Below, one piece after another: positions 1-5,818 of a stretch of 7,900 nucleotides of DNA. Positions within the stretch are counted from its first letter, which is position 1. Each line of letters opens with the position of its first letter. The position numbers and the translations under genes are program-made. The stretch is from Rickettsiales bacterium (GTDB lineage Bacteria > Pseudomonadota > Alphaproteobacteria > Rickettsiales > UBA3002). The notes below the pieces were generated by a model, which had not been told where the DNA came from, made no database searches, and saw only the letters and a program-made list of their open reading frames with translations. The stretch lies in contig JAJTIB010000042.1 of assembly GCA_021300075.1 (NCBI GenBank), forward strand, positions 1 through 7,900, in the 5' to 3' direction.

Positions 1-1
1 T

Positions 2-181
2 TACCCCAAGCCGCTGCATCAGCAGACAGCCTATCGCCATTTCCCGACCGCAACTGGTGGCGCACTGACTGTTTCGGAAGATGCGGCGGCGCGGGTATTC
101 AGCTTGCCGATGCACCCGTATCTTGATGAGGCGACGCTGGCCTACATCGTCGCGGTGACCCGAGCGGCGATTGCTGTTTGA
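2..181 (+). CDS. DegT/DnrJ/EryC1/StrS family sugar aminotransferase, C-terminal end (partial)
   Basis: Only the last 59 codons are present; the gene enters from the left edge and ends at TGA (179-181). The visible tail starts YPKPLHQQTAYRHFP and continues through a VSEDAA segment to SLPMHPYLDEATL. This is the usual C-terminal pattern of PLP-dependent nucleotide-sugar aminotransferases: a 'YP.PLH.Q' stretch, then 'SE..A..V.SLPM.P.L'. Such enzymes transfer an amino group to a keto sugar nucleotide in cytoplasmic synthesis of surface polysaccharide or glycan precursors. The tail is most like WbpE/WlbE-type enzymes, but the catalytic lysine and PLP site lie outside the window, so substrate cannot be assigned. 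mrcA starts 33 bases later on the same strand with no visible terminator between them, so read-through into mrcA is likely. Confidence 0.8.
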   Translation, partial: YPKPLHQQTAYRHFPTATGGALTVSEDAAARVFSLPMHPYLDEATLAYIVAVTRAAIAV

Positions 182-214
182 AGCGGGGCATGAAACCTGC
201 TACTTACGCCCGTT

Positions 215-2875
215 ATGACCTCGCGCCTGAGAAAACCCCGCAGACGTTCCAGATTTTTACGTATTCTGGCCGCCTTATTTGTTGCGGGATTCACCAGCCT
301 GCTGGCGGCGGCGATTGCATTCGCGCTCATTATCCAAAGTTATGTCAGCGACCTTCCCAGCGTTGATCAATTGGCCAATTATGATCCGCCAGTGGTTACC
401 CGGCTCTACGCAAACAACAGTAAATTGCTGGCCGAATATGCTACGGAAAAGCGTTTTTTTCTTCCGCTTTCTGCCATTCCAGTAAAGCTGCAGCAGGCAT
501 TCATCGCGGTTGAAGACAGTAATTTTTACCAGCATCAGGGCATCGATTTTCTGGCCACTTTACGTGCTATCAGCGAAAACGTGATGAATTATGGCTCCGG
601 CAAGTCGATGGTAGGCGGCTCGACCATCACGCAGCAGGTGGTCAAGAATTTTCTGCTGACCTCGGAAAAATCCTTTGAGCGTAAATTTAAAGAGGCGATT
701 CTCGCTTACCGCATTTCCAACCTTTATTCGAAAGAGAAGATTCTCGAACTTTATCTCAATCAGATTTATCTGGGGCAGGGAACCTACGGCGTGGCTGCCG
801 CTGCTCTCAATTATTTCAATAAGTCGCTGGAGGCGTTGACGATTGAAGAAATGGCGCTGCTTGCGGCCTTGCCCAAAGCCCCGGCTTATTACGACCCGGC
901 CAAAAACTACGCCCCCGCCCTGGAGCGACGGAATTACGTGATTTCGCGCATGGCAGAGGAAGGATTTGTTACTCAGGAAGAAGCAAGGCGCGCGCAGGCG
1001 CTGCCGATTATTATCAATGTCCGCGCAACAGAGGAGATCGCGCGCGCCGATTTTTTTGCGGAGGAAGTTCGCCGTAATTTGCGCGAAATGTATGGACATG
1101 ATGTGCTCTATGAGGGTGGGCTTTTTGTTAAGACCACACTCGATCCTGCCTTTCAGGTTATGGCAGACCGTGCCTTGCGCCATGCGCTGACACTTTATGA
1201 TCGACGGCACGGTTATCGTGGTCCCATCGCGCGTATGGAAGAGGACTTGAACGCATGGGAGCCTGCCTTGACAAAACTTCGGGCAGAAAAAGAAATACCT
1301 CTTTATGAAAATCAGGCGCTGGCCGTGGTGCTGGCGGTTGAGCCAAAGGTCGCAAAAATCGGGGTGATGGGAAAGGGAGCTGCAGAATTGCCTTTTAGTG
1401 AAATGCAATGGGCGCAGCGTCAGATTTCTGACATTCAGCTTGGCGCCGTTCCCCGTGCCGCCTCCGACGTTGTCAAGGTAGGGGATGTGCTACTGGTCGA
1501 TCCAGTGGATACGAAAAAAACCACATATCGACTCTTGCAGATTCCGAAAGTGAACGGCGCGCTGGTGGTAATGGACCCGCATACTGGTAAAGTGTTGGCG
1601 ATGAGTGGCGGCTATTCCTATGCAGGGTCGGAATTCAACCGTGCCACCCAAGCGCGGCGGCAACCGGGCTCCGTCTTCAAGCCGTTGGTCTACCTGACGG
1701 CGCTTGAGAATGGGTTCAGCCCGACCTCGATTATTCTCGATGCTCCCGTTGAGATGGCGCAGGGCCCCAATCAGCCGCTCTGGCGACCGAAAAATTATGA
1801 GGGTTCCTATCTGGGTCCAACGACCCTCAGGATGGGGCTTGAAAAATCGCGCAATACCATGACGGTGCGTATTGCCCAGATGCTGGGGATTAACCGCATC
1901 AAGCGGGTGGCGCAGCGTCTTGGGATTTATGATGCGGAGGTTAAACCTGATTATTCGATGGTGCTTGGTTCTAAGGAAACCACTCTGCTGCAACTTACCA
2001 ATGCCTATGCAATGATTGCCAATGGCGGACGGCGCGTTTCGCCATGGTTTATTGAACGTATAGATGATCGGAACGGGACGACGATTTTTCGCCGCGATAC
2101 CAGACTGTGTGAGCTTTGCAAAACCGACATCAATACCGACCCCAGCACCATTCCCCCCGTCATGCCGGATGACCGCGAAATGGTACTCGACCCGCGTGTG
2201 GCTTATCAGATGACTTCAATCCTCGAAGGCGTTATCCGGCGCGGCACAGGCACAGCGGCAAAAAAACTTGGTATTCCGGTGGCGGGAAAAACCGGTACAA
2301 CGAATCAATCACGCGATACCTGGTTTATCGGTTTTACGCCAGATCTGGTGATTGGGACCTATATCGGGTTTGACACGCCGCGTCCCATGGGCGGCCTTGA
2401 AACCGGCGGCCGTGTCGCGATTGAGGGATTCACCCGTTTTCTGGAACAGGCGCTCGCCTCAAAACGTATCACCAGCAATGATTTTCGCGTGCCGTCCGAT
2501 ATTCGTCGTGTCCCCGTCAACCGCTATACCGGACAGCCATTATTCGAGGGTGAAGCAGCGGATCCGGCGCAAATTATTGACGAAGCGTTTCTGGTGGGAG
2601 GAACAATTTTCAAGCCGCAGAACGAGCTGGAAGAGGAGCTGAAAGATCGTCTGGAAATGGTTGTGCCGGAGGAAGCGGTGGATGAGGGTTTCGATCCCTA
2701 CGCGCCGGAACGCCTGACCACCCAGCCAGTCGAGGGTACGGTTTATGCCCCCGCACCTGGCGAAATGGCGCCCTATCAGATTCCCCAGCGCCCGCTTGAA
2801 AATCCGCCCCCTGGTCTGGAGCAGGGGTTTGACCCGGATTCGGAAACAAGCCAGGGCACGGGCGGTCTGTATTAG
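215..2875 (+). CDS. mrcA: Penicillin-binding protein 1A (bifunctional transglycosylase/transpeptidase)
   Basis: This is a complete class A PBP of 886 residues, normal for the family. It polymerises lipid II into glycan strands and cross-links the peptides on the periplasmic face of the inner membrane. A short basic cytoplasmic tail (1-14, RLRKPRRRSR) precedes one membrane segment (about 16-43). The glycosyltransferase domain has its catalytic Glu at E100 (AVEDSNFYQHQGID), GGSTITQQ at 134-141, the second conserved Glu at E178 (ILELYLNQIYLGQGTYG) and ALLAALPKAP at 214-223. A PBP1A-type OB-like insert follows at about 330-440 (begins RRHGYRGP). The transpeptidase domain has S486 in SVFK (486-489), S545-R-N547 and KTGT at 692-695. 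A Cys pair (CELC, 632-635) lies between the last two motifs, and the C-terminal tail (about 820-886) is rich in Pro, Glu and Gly. ATG 215 is chosen because an in-frame stop lies at 191-193 with no ATG, GTG or TTG between. The Shine-Dalgarno is weak. It is probably co-transcribed with the upstream aminotransferase. Confidence 0.97.
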   Translation: MTSRLRKPRRRSRFLRILAALFVAGFTSLLAAAIAFALIIQSYVSDLPSVDQLANYDPPVVTRLYANNSKLLAEYATEKRFFLPLSAIPVKLQQAFIAVEDSNFYQHQGIDFLATLRAISENVMNYGSGKSMVGGSTITQQVVKNFLLTSEKSFERKFKEAILAYRISNLYSKEKILELYLNQIYLGQGTYGVAAAALNYFNKSLEALTIEEMALLAALPKAPAYYDPAKNYAPALERRNYVISRMAEEGFVTQEEARRAQALPIIINVRATEEIARADFFAEEVRRNLREMYGHDVLYEGGLFVKTTLDPAFQVMADRALRHALTLYDRRHGYRGPIARMEEDLNAWEPALTKLRAEKEIPLYENQALAVVLAVEPKVAKIGVMGKGAAELPFSEMQWAQRQISDIQLGAVPRAASDVVKVGDVLLVDPVDTKKTTYRLLQIPKVNGALVVMDPHTGKVLAMSGGYSYAGSEFNRATQARRQPGSVFKPLVYLTALENGFSPTSIILDAPVEMAQGPNQPLWRPKNYEGSYLGPTTLRMGLEKSRNTMTVRIAQMLGINRIKRVAQRLGIYDAEVKPDYSMVLGSKETTLLQLTNAYAMIANGGRRVSPWFIERIDDRNGTTIFRRDTRLCELCKTDINTDPSTIPPVMPDDREMVLDPRVAYQMTSILEGVIRRGTGTAAKKLGIPVAGKTGTTNQSRDTWFIGFTPDLVIGTYIGFDTPRPMGGLETGGRVAIEGFTRFLEQALASKRITSNDFRVPSDIRRVPVNRYTGQPLFEGEAADPAQIIDEAFLVGGTIFKPQNELEEELKDRLEMVVPEEAVDEGFDPYAPERLTTQPVEGTVYAPAPGEMAPYQIPQRPLENPPPGLEQGFDPDSETSQGTGGLY

Positions 2876-2892
2876 GTTGAAATGTAGGTTTC

Positions 2893-2985
2893 GGGATTTG
2901 AGATTCAGGGGGAAGAAGTTATATTGGTTAAGAATTCACTCGACTAAAGGATGGATTTTCACTTATTATTTCTCCCTCAAATCCC
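2893..2985. repeat. Perfect 10-bp inverted repeat flanking the prfB leader
   Basis: GGGATTTGAG (2893-2902) is the exact reverse complement of CTCAAATCCC (2976-2985), with 73 bases between. The left arm overlaps the candidate -35 box and the right arm ends 21 bases before the prfB ATG. On a transcript reading through from mrcA the arms could pair. On a transcript from the candidate promoter the left arm would be absent. There is no T-tract after the right arm, so it is not a standard intrinsic terminator. Confidence 0.4.
2898..2925 (+). promoter_or_regulatory. Candidate sigma70-type promoter for prfB
   Basis: TTGAGA (2898-2903) and TATATT (2920-2925) are separated by 16 bases, each one mismatch from the -35 and -10 consensus. 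Transcription would start near 2932, giving a leader of about 75 bases before the prfB ATG. It lies just after the mrcA stop, with no clear terminator in front, so prfB could also receive read-through from mrcA. This is a sequence match only. Confidence 0.45.
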
Positions 2986-3006
2986 TAGCCCGAGTCTTGA
3001 GACCCC

Positions 3007-4123
3007 ATGCACCCAGACGCGCTCACCCTTAAAGAAAAGATCGACGCCTCGCAGGCTGTGCTGAGGAGGTGTCTTTGACTGGGAAAACCTCGTCGAACAC
3101 GCGACCGAATTAAATACCCGTGCCGAAGACCCCAATTTGTGGAACAATCAAGCCGAAGCGCAAAAACTGCTTAAGGAGCGCCGTCGCGTTGACCATCTCA
3201 TCAGCACGTATGAACGTATGGAGCGCGAGAAGAACGACGCGCTGGGCATGATTGAACTCGCGAGCGCCGAGAATGACGCGGCGCTCATCGCCGAATCCAT
3301 GACCCAGTTGAAGAGGGTGGCCGAAGAAGTCGCCCAGCTCGAACTCGAAAGCCTGCTCAGCGGCGAGGCGGATGGGAATAACTGCTTCATTGAAATTCAC
3401 CCGGGCGCAGGCGGCACGGAGAGTCAGGACTGGGCGTTCATGCTCTTTCGCATGTATCTGCGTTGGGCCGAGCGGCGCGGCTTCAAGGTCGAAATCGTTG
3501 ATGAGCAATCAGGCGAAGAAGCCGGCATTAAATCGGCCACTTTACGCATTGAGGGGCTGAATGCGTATGGTTGGGCCAAGACTGAATCCGGCGTCCATCG
3601 GCTGGGGCGTATCTCGCCTTTTGATTCCAACGCCCGCCGCCATGCGAGTTTTGCGAGTGCCTGGGTTTACCCTGAGGTGGATGAAAACATCAATATCGTC
3701 ATCGAGGAAAAAGACGTGCGGGTGGATACGTTCAGAAGCAGTGGTGCGGGAGGGCAGAACGTGAACAAGGTTGAATCCGCTGTGCGCCTTACCCATATCC
3801 CGACCAATGTCACCGTCGCCTGCCAGAATCAGCGCAGTCAACACCAGAACCGAGCCGAGGCCTGGAATATGTTGCGGGCAAGGCTGTATGAACTTGAGTT
3901 GCAGAAAAAAGAAGCGGCGACCTCCGCCCTCAACGCGCAAAAGACCGATAATGCCTGGGGGCATCAGATTCGTTCTTACGTTCTGCACCCCTATCAGATG
4001 GTGAAAGACCTGCGTACGGGCGCAGAAACCAGCAGTACACAGGCTGTGCTCGACGGTGATATTGATATGTTTATCAATGCGTCGCTGGCCTCGCGCGTCA
4101 AAGGCAGTGTCGAGAAGACTTAG
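3007..4123 (+). CDS. prfB: Peptide chain release factor 2, expressed through a programmed +1 frameshift
   Basis: RF2 recognises UGA and UAA in the ribosomal A site and triggers release of the finished peptide. The gene is two pieces: ATG 3007 to CTT 3075 (23 codons, ending VLRRCL), then, skipping T3076, GAC 3077 to TAG 4123 (begins DWENLVEHATELN). The joined product is 371 residues, the normal RF2 size, and the junction LRRCLDWE matches the RF2 N-terminal pattern, supporting a real recoding site over a sequencing error. The stop-codon-reading tripeptide SPF is at 203-205 and the peptidyl-hydrolysis motif GGQ at 248-250 (SSGAGGQNVN). The N-terminal part (about 40-115) is charged and helical, as in the family. 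ATG 3007 is forced as the start: an in-frame TGA sits at 2998-3000 and only two codons lie between. The Shine-Dalgarno for this ATG is poor. The gene ends in TAG, which RF1 reads, so its own termination does not depend on RF2. Confidence 0.96.
3064..3079 (+). promoter_or_regulatory. RF2 programmed +1 frameshift site (internal Shine-Dalgarno plus CTT-TGA-C)
   Basis: AGGAGGTG (3064-3071) is an 8-base perfect match to the 16S rRNA anti-Shine-Dalgarno. Codon CTT (3073-3075) is followed by in-frame TGA (3076-3078) and then C (3079). The AGGAGG core is three bases from CTT, the spacing of the E. coli site (AGGGGG TAT CTT TGA C). In the known mechanism, low RF2 makes the ribosome pause at UGA, the peptidyl-tRNA slips from CUU to UUU, and translation continues in the +1 frame. 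High RF2 terminates early and yields a 23-residue peptide. Here the internal SD is stronger than the E. coli one. Confidence 0.95.
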
Positions 4124-4139
4124 CACCTGCTGTGCATAA

Positions 4140-4168
4140 GTTGACCGGAGGGGGCGTCCGGGCTACAT
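4140..4168 (+). promoter_or_regulatory. Candidate alphaproteobacterial-type promoter for mnmA
   Basis: GTTGAC (4140-4145), 17 bases, then CTACAT (4163-4168) differs by one base in each box from the CTTGAC-N17-CTATAT consensus described for alphaproteobacterial housekeeping sigma factors. The predicted transcription start falls about 6-8 bases after the -10 box, at 4174-4176, essentially on the mnmA ATG. It begins 17 bases after the prfB stop, so mnmA could be transcribed separately from prfB. Confidence 0.45.
4145..4161 (+). other. Small GC-rich hairpin in the prfB-mnmA spacer
   Basis: CCGGA (4145-4149) and TCCGG (4157-4161) form a perfect 5-bp stem around the 7-base loop GGGGGCG. It has no following T-run, so it is a weak terminator candidate at best. 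It sits inside the spacer of the candidate mnmA promoter and holds the only strong Shine-Dalgarno-like run (GGAGGGGG, 4147-4154), too far from ATG 4176 (21 bases) for normal use. Confidence 0.25.
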
Positions 4169-4175
4169 AGCGCCT

Positions 4176-5303
4176 ATGAATTCCATGGGATTTGATAAGC
4201 CGGAAGGCCAGACGCGTGTGGTGGTTGCCATGTCGGGCGGTGTCGATTCGTCGGTCGTGGCGGCTCTGCTCCATGAGCAGGGCTACGACGTAGTCGGCAT
4301 TACGCTACAGCTTTATGATTATGGTGCAGCCTTAGGCAAAAAGGGCGCCTGCTGCGCCGGTCAAGACATTCAGGATGCGCGACGCGTGGCGGAGCGACTC
4401 GGCATCCCGCATTATGTGCTTAATTACGAATCGAGGTTCAAGGATGCGGTGATGGAGGATTTCGTCGAAACGTATTTGAGCGGCGCGACGCCGATTCCCT
4501 GCGTGCGCTGCAATCAGTCCGTCAAGTTCAAGGATCTGCTCGAAACCGCGCGTGATCTGAACGCTGACTGCATGGCCACAGGCCATTATGTGCAGCGACT
4601 TGTCGGGGCAGATGGTCGTGCACTTATGCAGCGCGGGATCGACCCTGACAAAGACCAGAGTTATTTCTTATTTGCAACCACGCAAGCGCAGCTTGATTTT
4701 TTACGTTTTCCGCTGGGCGCGCTCACTAAAAATGAAACCCGCGCACTGGCAGCGCGTTATGATTTGCCCACCGCCGAAAAGCCCGATAGTCAGGATATCT
4801 GTTTCGTCCCCACGGGTGGCTATGCAAAGGTGATTGAAAAATTGCGCCCCGGGGCGGCTTCCCCCGGTGAGATTCTTCATGTGGATGGCAGAGTTCTTGG
4901 CGCGCATCAGGGTATTATTCATTACACGGTTGGTCAGCGTAAGGGGTTGGGTATTGGCGGTGGCGAGCCGTTATTTGTCATTCGGCTTGATGCCGAGCAG
5001 AACCGCGTCATTGTCGGTCCCAAAGCAGCCCTGGCGCACCGCAGCTTTACCATCAAGGATCTCAACTGGCTCGAGGAAAAATTACCGGATATGCCCCGCG
5101 CAGTGATGGTAAAAATGCGCTCGATGCAGATACCTGTAGCGGCAGAAATTGTTGCGACAGCGACTGCTGAGGCGACCATTGCCCTGACAAAGCCCTACGA
5201 GGGCATCGCCCCCGGTCAGGCATGTGTGGTGTATGAAGAAGATCGCGTGCTGGGTGGCGGATGGATTACCCGCTATTCTCCGAAGACTTTAGCACAGGCT
5301 TAG
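4176..5303 (+). CDS. mnmA: tRNA-specific 2-thiouridylase MnmA
   Basis: MnmA installs the 2-thio group on wobble uridine 34 of the tRNAs for Lys, Glu and Gln, using ATP to activate the uridine and persulfide sulfur relayed from a cysteine desulfurase. At 375 residues it is full length. The PP-loop ATP-binding motif SGGVDSS is at 20-26. GACCAGQDIQDARRVAERLG at 57-76 is the usual following family segment. The two catalytic cysteines are C112 (VRCNQSVKF) and C209 (DSQDICFV). HYTVGQRKGLGI (249-260) opens the central domain. The C-terminal beta-barrel ends PYEGIAPGQACVVYEEDRVLGGGWI-like, at about 340-364. ATG 4176 is the first start after an in-frame TAA (4137-4139); ATG 4185 is an alternative that still precedes the PP-loop. 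Neither has a well-placed Shine-Dalgarno. The 3' end overlaps the convergent minus-strand membrane-protein gene by 38 bases. Confidence 0.97.
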   Translation: MNSMGFDKPEGQTRVVVAMSGGVDSSVVAALLHEQGYDVVGITLQLYDYGAALGKKGACCAGQDIQDARRVAERLGIPHYVLNYESRFKDAVMEDFVETYLSGATPIPCVRCNQSVKFKDLLETARDLNADCMATGHYVQRLVGADGRALMQRGIDPDKDQSYFLFATTQAQLDFLRFPLGALTKNETRALAARYDLPTAEKPDSQDICFVPTGGYAKVIEKLRPGAASPGEILHVDGRVLGAHQGIIHYTVGQRKGLGIGGGEPLFVIRLDAEQNRVIVGPKAALAHRSFTIKDLNWLEEKLPDMPRAVMVKMRSMQIPVAAEIVATATAEATIALTKPYEGIAPGQACVVYEEDRVLGGGWITRYSPKTLAQA

Positions 5304-5817
5304 CATTCAAGGGCGAATTCATTTCTTTCGCATGAAACAACTCCACTTCCTTCCCCCATTGTGCAAGGATCCGGCGCTGGGTTTGATCCAACTTATTGAT
5401 CTGCCGTTTATGCAGCATGTTGATAAAGCTTTTAGCCGCTGCCGGCGCAGAAAAAACAAGTATCCAGCCAAATCCGGCGGCGCTATAAATAATCAGCCAG
5501 TTAATACCCCGCGACATGACGGCCAGTACTTCGGCATCGCTTGAGGGGTTGCTGAGGATTTGCCCCAAAAATGGAAGTACCGCTGCCAGATTGCAAGACA
5601 GGACGGTGTGGAAGATGTAACGTGTCGGCGTCTGGTCAACATAGTGGGCAACGATGGCAGGCAGCAGCGCCAGTATACAGAATATCACCCCCATTTTCAG
5701 CACCACCATCATGACGGAGATAAGCGTTATGAATACCAGAACTTTGAGGCCGCTGGAGCGCTTTTTTACTTTGCCTTCGGGCGATTTTGCGGAATTACTG
5801 TTAGCCGTTTTTGCCAT
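5266..5817 (-). CDS. Small multi-span inner-membrane protein of unknown function
   Basis: I do not recognise a named family. From the chosen ATG (5817-5815) the product is 183 residues. A hydrophilic Ser/Lys-rich N-terminus (1-25) is followed by a long hydrophobic stretch at about 26-60 that can hold one or two membrane segments (ends ILALLPAIVAHYVD). Further hydrophobic segments lie at about 67-88 (NLAAVLPFLGQIL) and 105-128 (INWLIIYSAAGFGWILVF). The charged tail (about 135-183, with KRQINKLDQTQRRILAQWGKEV) is probably cytoplasmic and helical. The start leaves one base after the upstream TAG (TAG-T-ATG), favouring translational coupling. An in-frame ATG at 5835 would add six residues and overlap the upstream gene, but has no Shine-Dalgarno. 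The TAA stop (5268-5266) lies inside the mnmA 3' end. The coupling suggests it works with the pseudokinase product, perhaps as a membrane partner; this is inference. Confidence 0.75.
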   Translation of the reverse strand: MAKTANSNSAKSPEGKVKKRSSGLKVLVFITLISVMMVVLKMGVIFCILALLPAIVAHYVDQTPTRYIFHTVLSCNLAAVLPFLGQILSNPSSDAEVLAVMSRGINWLIIYSAAGFGWILVFSAPAAAKSFINMLHKRQINKLDQTQRRILAQWGKEVELFHAKEMNSPLNAKPVLKSSENSG

Positions 5818-5818
5818 A

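Noticed and set aside
122..147. CTTGAT ... CTACAT resembling a promoter for mrcA inside the aminotransferase tail
   Set aside because: The two boxes are only 14 bases apart, too short for a sigma70-type promoter.
560..1408. A 282-codon open frame on the minus strand inside mrcA
   Set aside because: It lies fully opposite the conserved transglycosylase domain, and its translation (rich in His, Arg, Phe and Cys) has no recognisable domain. It is a shadow of mrcA codon use. The minus-strand frame at 1490-1993 is rejected for the same reason.
2951..3064. A possible 37-codon leader ORF before prfB (ATG 2951 to TGA 3062-3064)
   Set aside because: Its only Shine-Dalgarno-like bases touch the ATG, the composition looks non-coding, and it overlaps the prfB start in another frame without an obvious role.
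3542..4126. A 194-codon minus-strand open frame opposite prfB
   Set aside because: It is antisense to the SPF and GGQ coding region of RF2, with no plausible start context and no family resemblance.
4114..5296. Near-identical strings at the 3' ends of prfB (GAAGACTTAGCAC, 4114-4126) and mnmA (GAAGACTTTAGCAC, 5282-5295)
   Set aside because: It is a single short match with a one-base gap and no longer homology. The bases lie partly in codons, and such matches are expected by chance in a window of this size.
5320..5340. TTTC-GCAT-GAAA mini-palindrome near the mnmA end as a terminator
   Set aside because: The stem is only four AT-rich base pairs with no T-run, and it lies within the minus-strand coding region.
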